The translations under genes were made by a program, and so were the position numbers. A stretch of DNA of 33,912 nt from Branchiostoma floridae (Eukaryota > Chordata > Leptocardii > Amphioxiformes > Branchiostomatidae), in assembly GCF_000003815.2 (NCBI RefSeq), contig NC_049982.1, positions 4,847,975-4,881,886 of the forward strand, written 5' to 3'. This document shows positions 8,249 through 19,300 of the stretch, piece after piece. The notes under the pieces were generated by a model. It was not told the DNA's origin. It searched no databases and saw only the letters and a list, made by a program, of their open reading frames with translations. Each line of letters opens with the position of its first letter. The stretch's first letter is position 1.

Positions 8249-9859
8249 ATGGCAACAGCAGACAGCATGCAGGGTGTGGATGACGTCAGGAGAGGAGCAG
8301 CAGGGGGTTCTACCGACAGTGTTCTCACCTGGCAAGGAGACAGAAGTGAGGAGTCTGGGGAGGAGTCCGGTAGGAGAGACAAGGGTGTGAGAGTGCACAG
8401 GTGTGAGGAGTGCAGCAAGCAGTTCAGTAAGCTGAGTAATCTGAAGAGGCACATGCGCACTCACACAGGGGAGAAATCCTACAGGTGTGACGAGTGCAGC
8501 AGGCAGTTCAGTCAGCTGGGTGATCTGAAGACACACTTGCGCACTCACACAGGGGAGAAGCCTTACAGGTGTGAGGAGTGCAGCAGGCAGTTCAGTAGGC
8601 TAGGTCATCTGAAGAGTCACATGCGCACTCACACGGGGGAGAAACCCTACATGTGTGAGGAGTGCAGCAGGCAGTTCAGTAGGCTGGATAGTCTGAAGAG
8701 TCACATACGGACTCACGCAGGGGAGAAACCCTACAGGTGTGAGGAGTGCAGCAAGCAGTTCAGTAGGCTGGATAGTCTGAATACTCACATACGGACTCAC
8801 ACTGGGGAGAAACCCTACAGGTGTGAGGAGTGCAACAGGCAGTTCAGTAAGCTTAGTGATTTCAAAAGACACATGCGGGCTCACACAGGGGAGAAACCCT
8901 ACAGGTGTGAGGAGTGCAGCAAGCAGTTCAGTAAGCTGAGTAATCTGAAGAGGCACATGCGCACTCACACAGGTGAGAAATCCTACAGGTGTGACGAGTG
9001 CAGCAGGCAGTTCAGTCAGCTGGGTGATCTGAAGACTCACTTGCGCACTCACACAGGGGAGAAGCCTTACAGGTGTGAGGAGTGCAGCAAGCAGTTCAGC
9101 AGGCTGGGTCATCTGAAGAGTCACATGCGCACTCACACAGGGGAGAAACCCTACATGTGTGAGGAGTGCAGCAAGCAGTTCAGTAGGCTGGATAGTCTGA
9201 AGAGTCACATACGGACTCACACAGGGGAGAAACCCTACAGGTGTGAGGAGTGCAGCAAGCAGTTCAGTAGGCCGGATAGTCTGAATACTCACATACGGAC
9301 TCACACTGGGGAGAAACCCTACAGGTGTGAGGAGTGCAACAGGCAGTTCAGTCAGCTGAGTGATTTCAAAAGACACATGCGGCCTCACACAGGGGAGAAA
9401 CCCTACAGGTGTGAGGAGTGCAGCAAGCAGTTCAGTAAGCTGAGTAATCTGAAGAGGCACATGCGCACTCACACAGGTGAGAAATCCTACAGGTGTGACG
9501 AGTGCAGCAGGCAGTTCAGTCAGCTGGGTGATCTGAAGAAACACTTGCGCACTCACACAGGGGAGAAGCCTTACAGGTGTGAGGAGTGCAGCAAGCTGTT
9601 CAGTAGGCTGGGTCATCTGAAGAGTCACATGCGCACTCACACAGGGGAGAAACCCTACATGTGTGAGGAGTGCAGCAGGCAGTTCAGTAGGCTGGATAGT
9701 CTGAAGAGTCACATACGGACTCACACAGGGGAGAAACCTTACAGATGTGAGGGATGCAGCAGGCTGTTCAGTCAGCTGGGTAATCTGAAGAAACACGTGC
9801 AGACTCACCCTGGAAAAATTGATGGTGTAAGGGACGAAGCAGGCAGTTTTGTGAACTAG
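8249..9859 (+). CDS. ZNF-1: C2H2 zinc-finger protein, 17 fingers, 536 aa
   Basis: A predicted nuclear DNA-binding protein. The exon starts after the acceptor at 8225. The first ATG in the exon (8249) opens MATADSMQG, a polar and acidic N-terminus of about 50 residues with no KRAB, SCAN or BTB domain visible. Seventeen C-x2-C-x12-H-x3-H fingers of exactly 84 bp follow, joined by TGEKP or TGEKS linkers. Helix residues (-1,2,3,6): KSNR QGDT RGHS RDSS RDST KSDR KSNR QGDT RGHS RDSS RDST QSDR KSNR QGDK RGHS RDSS QGNK. The array is a six-finger, 504-bp higher-order repeat of about 2.8 copies. Finger 11 has Pro at helix position 1. The tail ends VRDEAGSFVN. The array is intact, and it is the nearest relative of ZNF-4. 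The frame is open upstream of the acceptor, but that part is judged intronic. Confidence 0.9.
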   Translation: MATADSMQGVDDVRRGAAGGSTDSVLTWQGDRSEESGEESGRRDKGVRVHRCEECSKQFSKLSNLKRHMRTHTGEKSYRCDECSRQFSQLGDLKTHLRTHTGEKPYRCEECSRQFSRLGHLKSHMRTHTGEKPYMCEECSRQFSRLDSLKSHIRTHAGEKPYRCEECSKQFSRLDSLNTHIRTHTGEKPYRCEECNRQFSKLSDFKRHMRAHTGEKPYRCEECSKQFSKLSNLKRHMRTHTGEKSYRCDECSRQFSQLGDLKTHLRTHTGEKPYRCEECSKQFSRLGHLKSHMRTHTGEKPYMCEECSKQFSRLDSLKSHIRTHTGEKPYRCEECSKQFSRPDSLNTHIRTHTGEKPYRCEECNRQFSQLSDFKRHMRPHTGEKPYRCEECSKQFSKLSNLKRHMRTHTGEKSYRCDECSRQFSQLGDLKKHLRTHTGEKPYRCEECSKLFSRLGHLKSHMRTHTGEKPYMCEECSRQFSRLDSLKSHIRTHTGEKPYRCEGCSRLFSQLGNLKKHVQTHPGKIDGVRDEAGSFVN

Positions 9860-10290
9860 GTAGTCTGAAGAGATGTGTACTCTTATGAAAACTCTACATA
9901 TGTGCAAAGAATACAGCATTGAGTATGATAGGGAAGATAGGAAGAAGCACATTGCACTCAAAGTGATGACATACCCTCAAGTGTTAGGAATTGAGTCAGC
10001 TTGGGTACACTGAAGGAACTAATCTTACACAAGTTACAGACCAGAGCACTTAAGATAGCAAGCAAGTTTAGTGGGGCAAATAATGTCATAATTGATATGC
10101 AGCAAAAAAATCCCTTTTGGTGTTTTATGTGCAGAAATCAGTTCTGTCTTACTACATGTATTTTGTGAGCTTAAAATTTTACGAAGGATATTATGTAGAC
10201 TACTACTTACATTTTGTACGACATGTACTACTAGTTTAAGTTAAATTTTGTCGTTCTTGTTCGAAATTCGATTCTGTTTTGGCACAACAT

Positions 10291-10409
10291 TTTTAGCCTT
10301 GGTACCATCCTATTTCTACTGGGGCTCCTTACACTCGCTTCCCTAAAAAATTTGGGGTAGCGAGTGTAAGGAGCCCCAGTAGAAATAGAATGGTAGCCAG
10401 TTGCAGGCT
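10291..10409. mobile_element. Hairpin MITE, 119 bp, with 7-bp duplication
   Basis: ACAACAT flanks both sides (10284-10290 and 10410-10416). The equivalent site in ZNF-2 (about 14649-14660) has a single CACAACATTCTTTC. The element folds on itself: TATTTCTACTGGGGCTCC and its complement pair across a short AT loop around 10350, with imperfect outer ends (AGCCTTGG against AGCCTGCAACTGG). A 7-8 bp duplication would fit an hAT-type origin, but the ends do not prove it. Confidence 0.75.
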
Positions 10410-10480
10410 ACAACATTCTTTCTGTCATATAAAAAAATCTACTCTATTTATCACTATAGACATAATTGGTTATTGGTTAA

Positions 10481-10658
10481 TCTCCAAGCAGATCCTATGG
10501 TAGCCTAAGATAGTATCAAAAGCTGCCAGAGGATTGATGCCGGCCGGAGTGTGTTTGGCTCCCTGTTTCAGTGACGGCAGATCTTCGGTAGCCAAACACA
10601 CTCCTAGGCCAGCTTCACTCCTCTGGCAGCTTTTGCTATCGAAGGATCTGTTTGGACA
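10481..10658. mobile_element. Hairpin MITE (TCTCCAAGCAGATCC ends), ZNF-1 copy
   Basis: Inverted arms (AAAAGCTGCCAGAGGA, GGAGTGTGTTTGGCT and their complements) around a short loop near 10560-10590. The terminal repeat is TCTCCAAGCAGATCC, and TAA or its equivalent stands outside. Related copies lie at the equivalent place in ZNF-2 (14723-14926) and ZNF-5 (29832-30033). Confidence 0.75.
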
Positions 10659-11335
10659 TTAGTTATTAGTAATGCAGATTAATCTATCTTGACAGCCAGG
10701 GGCTGAATTGTGAGGAGCTTAGAATTGGCGAGACTGTTGTTCAAATGCATTGATTGTAATATTTCCTAATTCACCAGCTGGATAAAGTTAATGAGAAGAG
10801 GTTTGGGGGGAATATCATCCCTTTTTTTAAGGATCTTTTATCTGCATGTTAATCTCTGATCTCCAAGTGGATAGTTGTAAATTTTTGTTATGATGTAAAG
10901 TTTGCATATAACATTGACATGCTTCCTAAGTGGTGGAAATACCAAGTTCAAACTAGTGAATAGAAAGTTCAAAGTTGTTAAGTAGAGAATTCAATGTTTA
11001 AAGTAGACTTGTAAAAGTAAAAAGTTTAAAGTTGTAGAAGTAAAAAGTTGAAAGTAGTAGAAGTAAAAAGTTCAAAGTTCATAGTAGTGTAGAACAAAGT
11101 TCAAGATAGTGATGTTGAAAATTCAAAGTACAGCGTTCAAAGTAGTGAAAGTACATTGCATAAATTTCAATGTATTGACATATAACTGGTATTTGTCTTT
11201 GGAGTTCTCAAACAGGTGTAACAAGTTTAAAAGTAGCAATTTTTATGTCGTTACGTTAAGCGTTACAATAACATAGGTACCTTGTTCTCGTTGAGTTTCA
11301 CAACCGAGTTTTGGAATAATTCCACTGTATGATGA

Positions 11336-11341
11336 AATAAA
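11336..11341 (+). terminator. Poly(A) signal AATAAA of ZNF-1
   Basis: In the conserved context GATGAAATAAAACAATCCC, followed by a GTGTTTTTTTTTT stretch typical of a downstream U/GU-rich element. Confidence 0.65.
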
Positions 11342-11439
11342 ACAATCCCTGAGGATGAAAATGACGTGTTTTTTTTTTTCAATGATGTGATGATGTTATA
11401 GGTTGTAGAGGTAGTTTGAAATTAACTTTTTCAGTTGTG

Positions 11440-11739
11440 CTTGTTTCTGTGGCTTCCTGAGAGAATGACGAAGCGTGGACAGCTGGAAACCCTTCTTTAT
11501 ATATAATAGTCTATACAGGTCACCGGAGGGTTATGTACAATAGATGGGTAATCAGGGAATGAAATCTGACCTCCCGCCATGAGTACTTCCGGGTCGTAGA
11601 AACCTTACTTCCTTTCCGCGAGGATACCCGCTTGGCTTGGTGTTCGGGGCCGTTTCTCGTCCTTGGAAAAGAAGTCCGTATTCATTCCGTAGCGAGTTCT
11701 AGTGTTTCATCAGGCATCCCTGTGTTCACTAAGGTTCAG
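11440..11739 (+). promoter_or_regulatory. Promoter and non-coding exon 1 of ZNF-2
   Basis: TTTATATATAAT (11496-11507) and CTATACAGGTCACCGG, then the uORF ATG at 11579, the overlapping ACTTCCGGG site and a second TTACTTCC site, ending at TTCAG|GTAAG (intron from 11740). It is almost identical to the ZNF-6 promoter at 30880-31137. It starts only about 150 bp after the ZNF-1 poly(A) signal. Confidence 0.65.
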
Positions 11740-12884
11740 GTAAGAAGACTTGACTTGTGACTCGGTATTCAAAGATTTGTAGAATAGTGTAAAAAGGAGA
11801 AGAAAGTTTCATAAATCTGAACACGCCACTCCGGCATAATTTTTTCAGAGCTGGACTGTCATCAGGCCGTGAAACCTACTTTTCTTCTGTGCAGCTGCGT
11901 AAAAAACATATCGTAGTGGGGAGAAAGGAAAGCATGTCATATATTTGGCGCTTTGTTGTGTTTGGCTGTCGAAATGTTAGGAGCAGGACAGGAGCTGGCC
12001 TTGATAAAGTACAAAATGTAAACAGTGGAGGGTCGATAAGGGTTTGTGGATTTTGTTAGGCTCGAGGGGCAAAAAATTGACGCTTTTTTTGCAATTTATA
12101 TATAGAATACCTACATACTCTGTTTTGAATCAACATTAAGTGACCAGGTTCACGGTTGTTCATACGGTAAGGACTCCAGTTAGCTGTCTTAGGTGTACTG
12201 TAAACCCCTACGTGCGCCCGACCCCGAAAGTTGGCGCCCAAGTCTCACATCTGGATTCCATTGTCGCCCTGGAAGCGAGGGAGGGTGTGAATTTTACGGG
12301 ACGGTTCACTAACTGTTCTGGTGTTGCTCTTTAGACATGTAGACCTTCATAGAAACTGTCCAAGCAAGCCTTGGTCCAAGCAGACGTTAGGCTCAAACTT
12401 TATTTGGCAATTTTTTTCATCTATTTTTGGTTGTCATTTTTGTCACATTCTTTTTGTTGGTGAACAAACATGGAACCTGACAAAATAGAAATTCCAGCAA
12501 AATCGCCTATGTTTGTGTAAAGATGTAAAAAATAAGTTAAGAGCCTGGCCTCTTCTTGTAGAGTACCAGAATTGCATACATTATATACCACATCCACTTC
12601 TAGCTTCTCCTTCATAGTATTTGAGCTCTTTTTGATTTTGTTTTTATGCACCATTTGAAATTTATATGGCCATGGTAGAGTACTAGTAAAAAAAAAACAC
12701 ACTCCTATATGGGCCTTTATTTCCTGCAAGGGACTTTGCTCTGTACTCCATAGATGTAGATATTGATGTTGGTATCAATCTTGTGAATTGCAAAACACAG
12801 CCGACAAGATCGACAGAGAGGGCCTGATTAGCTCCTTCATTTGCCTCATGGTTGATAATCATTTGCCTTGTCTTGTATTTACAG
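11740..12884 (+). other. Intron 1 of ZNF-2
   Basis: GTAAGAAG donor at 11740 and acceptor TGTATTTACAG ending at 12884. Type A intron, shared with ZNF-1, -4 and -5. It contains the conserved GGTAAGGACTCCAGTTA segment (about 12166-12182) and TTGGCGCCCAA, but lacks the long G run. Nothing coding seen. Confidence 0.65.
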
Positions 12885-12907
12885 AAGTTGATCCAGATAT
12901 TGCTGAT

Positions 12908-13942
12908 ATGGCACCAACAGACAGCATGCAGGGATTGGATGACGTCAGGAGAGGAGCAGCAGGGGGTTCTGCCGACAGTGTTCTCACCTGGCAAGGAGAC
13001 AGACGTGAGGAGTCTGGGGAGGAGTCCGGTAGGAGAGACAAAGGTGTGAGAGTGTACAGGTGTGAGGAGTGCAGCAAACAGTTCAGTCATCTGAGTCAGT
13101 TGAAGACTCACATGCGGACTCACACAGGGGAGAAACCCTACAGGTGTGAGGAATGCAGTAGGCAATTCAGTCAACTGGGTCATCTGAAGGCTCACATGCG
13201 GACTCACACAGGGGAGAAACCATACAGGTGTGAGGAGTGCAGCAGGCAGTTCAGTCGGCTGAGTCATCTGAAGAGGCACATGCATAATCACACCGGGGAG
13301 AAACCTTACAAGTGTGAGAAGTGTAGCAGGCAGTTCAGTGTGCTGAGTAATCTAAAGACTCACATGCGGACTCACACAGGGGAGAAACCCTACAGGTGTG
13401 AGGAGTGCAGCAGGCAGTTCAGTCTGTTGGGTCATCTGAAGGCTCACATGCGGACTCACACAGGGGAGAAACCATACAGATGTGAGGAGTGCAGCAGGCA
13501 GTTCAGTCTGTTGGGTCATCTGAAGGCTCACATGCGGACGCACACAGGGGAGAAACCATACAGGTGTGAGGAGTGCAGCAGGCAGTTCAGTCGGCTGGGT
13601 GTGCTGAAGACTCACATGCGGACTCACACAGGGGAGAAACCTTACAAGTGTGACGAGTGCAACAGGCAGTTTAGTGTGCTTAGTAGTCTCAAGACTCACC
13701 TGCGTACCCACACTGGGGAGAAACTTTACAGGTGTGAGGAGTGCAGCAGGCAGTTCAATGTGCTAAGTAATCTGAAGAGACACATGCGGACTCACACAGG
13801 AGAGAAACCCTATAGGTGTGAGGAGTGTACCAGACAGTTCAGACAGCTGGGTGATCTAAAGGCCCACATGCAGACTCACAGTGTCACACCGGAGAGAAAC
13901 CTTACAGTTGTGAGGAGTGCACCAGGCAGTTCGGTCAGCTGA
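12908..13942 (+). CDS. ZNF-2: C2H2 zinc-finger protein, 10 fingers before a frameshift, 344 aa
   Basis: ATG at 12908 is the first in the exon ([12 protein letters not shown]). The acidic N-terminus is shared with the other units and is followed by ten canonical fingers. Helix residues (-1,2,3,6): HSQT QGHA RSHR VSNT LGHA LGHA RGVT VSST VSNR QGDA. Fingers 5 and 6 are near-exact copies (84-bp duplication). After the second histidine of finger 10 an 8-bp insertion (13880-13887) shifts the frame, which reads about 20 unrelated residues to a TGA. Three more fingers lie downstream in the other frame. The product is presumably a nuclear DNA-binding protein with a shortened array. The shift could be real or an assembly error. 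Confidence 0.82.
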   Translation: MAPTDSMQGLDDVRRGAAGGSADSVLTWQGDRREESGEESGRRDKGVRVYRCEECSKQFSHLSQLKTHMRTHTGEKPYRCEECSRQFSQLGHLKAHMRTHTGEKPYRCEECSRQFSRLSHLKRHMHNHTGEKPYKCEKCSRQFSVLSNLKTHMRTHTGEKPYRCEECSRQFSLLGHLKAHMRTHTGEKPYRCEECSRQFSLLGHLKAHMRTHTGEKPYRCEECSRQFSRLGVLKTHMRTHTGEKPYKCDECNRQFSVLSSLKTHLRTHTGEKLYRCEECSRQFNVLSNLKRHMRTHTGEKPYRCEECTRQFRQLGDLKAHMQTHSVTPERNLTVVRSAPGSSVS

Positions 13943-14190
13943 GTCATCTGAAGTCTCACATGCAGACTCACACAGGGGAGAAACCCTACAGGTGTGAGGA
14001 GTGCAGCAGGCAATTCAGTCAGCTGAGTCATCTGAAGACTCACATGCGCACTCACACAGGGGAGAAACCCTACACGTGTGAGGAATGCAGTAGGCAATTC
14101 AGTCAGCTGGGTCATCTGAAGAAACACGTGCAGACTGACCATGGAAAAACTGAAGGTGTAAGGGACGAAGCAGGCAGTTCTTGGAACTAG
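13888..14190 (+). pseudogene. ZNF-2 3' fingers stranded out of frame
   Basis: One hundred codons in the frame that resumes after the 8-bp insertion. They hold three well-formed fingers with helix residues QSHS, QSHT and QGHK and the family tail [15 protein letters not shown]. The fingers show no further damage, so loss of frame is recent or the sequence is still used by a route not visible here. The last finger ends HVQTDHG, having lost a clean second linker. Confidence 0.75.
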
Positions 14191-14722
14191 AAAGTCTGAG
14201 GAGACGTGTACTCACATGAATCCTACATGTGTTATAAGAAGACAGCAGGGAGTATGATAGGGAAGATAGGAAGAAGCACATTACACTGAAACTGGTGAGA
14301 TACCCTCGAGTGTTAGGAATTGAGTCAGCTTGGGTACACTGGAGGAACACATGAACACATACAGTCTTGACAGCCTCACAAGGCATTAATCTTACACAAG
14401 TAACAGAAGATCAGAGCACTTAAGACAGCAAGCAAGTTTAGTAGGGCTATTAATTTCATATTTGATATGCAGCCAAAAAACTTATGGGAGTATTGAGTGC
14501 AGAAATCACCTCAGTCTTGCTACATATAAGTTGTTGAGCTTAAAATCATGCAAAGGTTGGATATGTAGACTACCACATACATTTTGTACGACACTTACTA
14601 CTAGTTGTTAAAGTTAATTTTTGCTTTTCTTGATAGTTTCTGTTTTGGCACAACATTCTTTCTGTTATTTAGAAATCTTCTCTGTATCTTCATCACTATA
14701 GACATAATGGGTCATTGGTTAA

Positions 14723-14926
14723 TATCCAAGCAGATCCTACCTCAGCCTAAGATACAAAATGTAATATCAAAAGCCGGCAGAGGAGTGAAGCCGGCCTAGG
14801 AGTGTGTGTGGCTCGTCCCTGTTTCAGTGATGGCAGATCTTTGGTAGCCAAACACACTCCTAGGTCGGCTTCACTCCTCTGGCAGCTTTTGGTGACACCT
14901 TATGCTACCGAAGGATCTGCTTAGAG
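14723..14926. mobile_element. Hairpin MITE, ZNF-2 copy
   Basis: Same family and same location in the unit as 10481-10658. TAA stands on both sides (14720-14722 and 14927-14929). Arms include GGAGTGTGTGTGGCT and AGAGGAGTGAAGCCGGCC with their complements. Confidence 0.75.
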
Positions 14927-15363
14927 TAAATTAGTAAAGTTTGCATATAACATTGACATGCTTCCAAATTGGTGGAAGTACAAAGTTCAAAGTAGTGAAT
15001 AGAAAGTTCAAAGTTGTGAAGTTGAGAATTCAACTAATAAAAGTAAAAAGTTTGAAGTAGTAGAAGTAAAAAGTTCATAGTAGTAGATGAAAGTAGTTCA
15101 ATGTTCATAGTAGTGTATAACAAAGTTCTAAGTAGTGATGTTGAAAATTCAAAGTACAGCGTTCAAAGTAGTGAAAGTACAAATTTCAATGTATTTACAT
15201 ATTACTGGTATTTGTCTTTGGAGTTCTCTAACAGATGTAGCAAGTTTAATGGTAGCAATTATTTTATGTCTTTTTATATTAAAAAAGCGTTACAATTACA
15301 TAGGTTTCTTGTTTTCGTTGAGTTTTTGCAACCAAGTTATCGAAGAATTCCACTGTCAGATGA

Positions 15364-15369
15364 AATAAA
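15364..15369 (+). terminator. Poly(A) signal AATAAA of ZNF-2
   Basis: Conserved context GATGAAATAAAAAC, followed by GTGTCGTTTTTTTT. Confidence 0.62.
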
Positions 15370-15469
15370 AACTACCGCAGAGGATGAAGATTGTGTCGTT
15401 TTTTTTCAATGTTGTAATGGTGTAGAGGTAGTTTTTCAAAAAAATTCTTCAGTTGTGCTTGTGTCTGGC

Positions 15470-15743
15470 TTCCTGAGAGAATGACGAAGCGTGGACTGCT
15501 GGAAACCCGTCTTAGTCTATAAAGGTCACCGGAGGTTCATGAACAATAGATGGGTAATCAGGGAATGAAATCTGACGTCCAGCCATGAGTACTTCCGGGT
15601 CGTAGTGTCCCGACTTCCTGTCCGCGAGGATACGCTTGGCTTGGACTTCGGGGCCGTTTCTCGTCCTTGGAGTAGAAGTCCGCATTCATTCCGTAGCGAG
15701 TTCTAGTGTTTCATCAGGCATCCCTGTGTTCACTAAGGTTCAG
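15470..15743 (+). promoter_or_regulatory. Promoter and non-coding exon 1 of ZNF-3
   Basis: The clearest TATA box of the cluster, CTATAAAGGTCACCGG (TATAAA 15518-15523). The uORF ATG is at 15585, about 67 bp downstream. ETS-like sites ACTTCCGGG and GACTTCCTGT follow. Donor TTCAG|GTAAGG, intron from 15744. Confidence 0.68.
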
Positions 15744-16733
15744 GTAAGGAGACTTGACTTGTGACTCGGTATTCAAAGGTTTGTAGAACAGTGTAAGAAG
15801 GAGAATTTGGAAGAAGTTTCATGAATCTGAACACGCCGCTCCGCTCCGGCATGCATAATTTTTTTAGAGCTGGACAGCCATCTGGCCGTGAAACTTCGTC
15901 TGTGTACTAGTAGCCGTGCAAAGCATACCTTAGTAGCGAAATAGGAGAATGTTATGAATTTGGTGCTTGGTTGTGTTGTTTGGTTGTCAAAATTTGACTA
16001 TTCAGGCGCTAGCCTTGGGAAAGTACAAAAAATGTAAACATGGGAGGGTCAATAAGGGTTTTCCAATTTTGTTGGATTCTAGGGGAAAAAAGTGACGCTT
16101 TGTCGTAATGACTTGTAAAATACCTACATACAGTGTTTTGAATGAATATTAAGTGACCAGGTTAACAATTGTTCACATGGTAAGGACTCCAGTTACCTGT
16201 CTAAGGTGTACTGCAAACCCCTACGTGCGCCCCGACGCCTTACGTTCGCGCCCAATTCTTACATCTGGATTCCATTGTCGCCTTGAAGCAAGAGGGGGGG
16301 GGTGAATTTCAGGGGACGGTTCAGAATTTCTTGTTTGCCTGCTGGAGAGCGAGGAATGCCTGAAAAAATTAAGAGCTGAACTTCTGCTTTGACAGTTCAA
16401 AGAACCAACAATCGCATACATCACAACGCATATGCATATCACTATCTCCTAGAGTTTTTATGGTTTCTCGTCTCAATGTTTGGAATTGTGAAATGCAGCT
16501 CACAATATCCCAAAATGAAAGAATTACTAGGATAAACGCACACTTCGGTCAATTGCACGGAATCCCTAAATCCCGTGGCGGTGCGGTCCAACTGGGTAAC
16601 TTCGCATAATTGCACACGCCGGATAATGGCACGGAATTCGCTGGCAAATTGGGTGTGCAATTAAACGGCTTCCACTGTACCTTGTTCAATTATCTCACGG
16701 TTGATAATTGTTAATCTTGTCTTCTATTTACAG
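15744..16733 (+). other. Intron 1 of ZNF-3 (type B)
   Basis: Shares its first half with the other units, including a G run near 16293. From about 16325 it carries a different segment shared only with ZNF-6. That segment holds repeated TTGCAC-type motifs (about 16540-16690, for example GCCGGATAATGGCACGG), perhaps an old insertion. Acceptor TCTATTTACAG ends at 16733. Confidence 0.65.
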
Positions 16734-16756
16734 GAATTGATCCCGATATTGCTGAC

Positions 16757-17762
<1,006 letters not shown>

Positions 17763-18779
17763 GAAGTCTGAAGAGAGGAGTACTCACATGAACCCTACAT
17801 GTGTTAAAGGAATACAGCAGTATGATAGGGAAGATAGGAAGAAGCACATTGCACTCAAACTGATGAGTCAAGTGTTAGGAATTCAGTCAGCTTGGATACA
17901 CTGAAGGAACTCATGAACATACAGTCATGACAGTCTCACAAGGCAGTAATCGTAACAGAGCATTTTAGCCAGCAAGCAGTTTAGTAGGACTAGTAATGTC
18001 ATAACTAACATGCAGACAAAAATGCATTTGGTGTTAGAGCATATTAGACAGCATCTTAGACAGCAAGCAGTAGGGCAAGCAAGGTCATTTAATATTGTGT
18101 TGCAGCCAAACAATGCCTATGTGTGTAGTGAGTGCAGAAATCATATAAGTCGAACTACATGTGTTTTGGTGAGCGTAGACTACCACATACACCTGTACTT
18201 GTATAATCTACTTGGTGGTAAAGTTGATTTTTGTTCTTCTTGTTGTTTCAGCTTTGGCACAACATTTCTTCTGTTAATAACCCTGAATCTTCATCACTGT
18301 AGACTTAATTGGTTATACTGTTATAGGATGTGCAGACTAATCTCTCTTCACAATCAGAGGCTGTATTTAGGAGCTTACAGTTGGCTGTTGTTCAAATTTA
18401 TTGATCATTATCTTTTGTAATACAGCTAAATAATAGAATGACGATGTTTTTCTTTAATATCCACACCTTTTTGCTAAAGTTCTTTCATCTGTTTGTTGAT
18501 CCCTGATCTTGTAGTCGATAGTAATCAACTTTTGTTATTATATTTCAGCCATACCATAGGTATGGTGAAATATATTGTATTCGTAATGTTTCTTTCTTTC
18601 TTTCTCCTGTCAAATCTTCAGAACACGGTATCTCCGTTGTTCCTCAACCGAATGACTTGAAATTTGGCACAAGGGTAGAGTGGGCCAATACCCTCGGGTG
18701 TTTTTTTTCATTTTTCCCATATCTGTCTCTTAAATGATTTTATTAAGGTTTTTTGGTCATCTTAAGACCAAAACTGTAT

Positions 18780-19300
18780 ATTTGGGCCCCCTGTACCCTG
18801 GTATCATAACCGAATGAGCTGAAATTTGGCACAGATGTGCCTTGATAAGTCCCCCATATAGATTCAATATCAGTTTTGGTGTACAGTACAACAAAATGCT
18901 TATTTTTGCGATTTTTTGACCAATTTTTGACCAAAAAAGGACACTTTTGGCCCCTGTACCCTGGTATTACAACCAAATGAGCTGAAATTTGACAGAGATG
19001 TGCCTTGATAATGCCCCCATATAAATTTAAGAACACTTTTGGTGTACAGTACAACAAAATGCTTATTTTTGCGATTTTTTGACCAATTTTTGACCAAAAA
19101 AGGACACTTTTGGCTCCTGTACCTTGGTATTGCAACCGAATGAGCTGAAATTTGACACAGATGTGCCTTGATAATCCCTTCATATAAATTCAATAACACT
19201 TTTGGTGTACAGTGCAACAAAATGCTTATTTTTGCGATTTTTGGCCAATTTTTGACCAAAAAAGGACACTTTTGGCTCCTGTACCCTGGTATTACAATTA
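18780..19300. repeat. 163-bp tandem repeat
   Basis: The motif CTGTACCCTGGTAT recurs at 18791, 18954, 19117 and 19279, giving a period of 162-163 bp. Each copy contains GAGCTGAAATTTG, GATGTGCCTTGATAA, GGTGTACAGTRCAAC and GACCAATTTTTGACC or its variants. The fourth copy diverges and leads into the larger duplicated unit. Confidence 0.85.

Larger units (their letters stand above)
9860..11341 (+). other. 3' region of ZNF-1
   Basis: Starts with decayed zinc-finger remnants (about 9858-10030: AGTCTGAAGAGA, ACTCTACATATGTG, ACACTGAAGGAAC), followed by a stretch shared with the other units. It is interrupted by two hairpin MITEs (10291-10409 and 10481-10658). From 10940 to 11160 it is the degenerate TTCAAAGTAG repeat. 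It ends at AATAAA. No coding region seen. Confidence 0.7.
14191..15369 (+). other. 3' region of ZNF-2
   Basis: Starts with decayed finger remnants (about 14188-14370). A hairpin MITE (14723-14926) follows. About 245 bp present in the ZNF-1 tail after the MITE are missing here. The TTCAAAGTAG-type repeat spans about 14980-15180. The open frame at 15101-15484 runs through the poly(A) signal and is not credible. Confidence 0.7.

Noticed and set aside
8600-9961. Long antisense open frame opposite ZNF-1 (also 23936-25192, 32233-33336 and others)
   Set aside because: It is a by-product of the 84-bp repeat, because one complementary frame of the finger codons has no stops. It recurs opposite every array, has no motif other than the repeat itself and no promoter in common.
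15101-15484. 127-codon frame
   Set aside because: It runs through the TTCAAAG repeat and the poly(A) signal, and is not kept in the equivalent region of other units.
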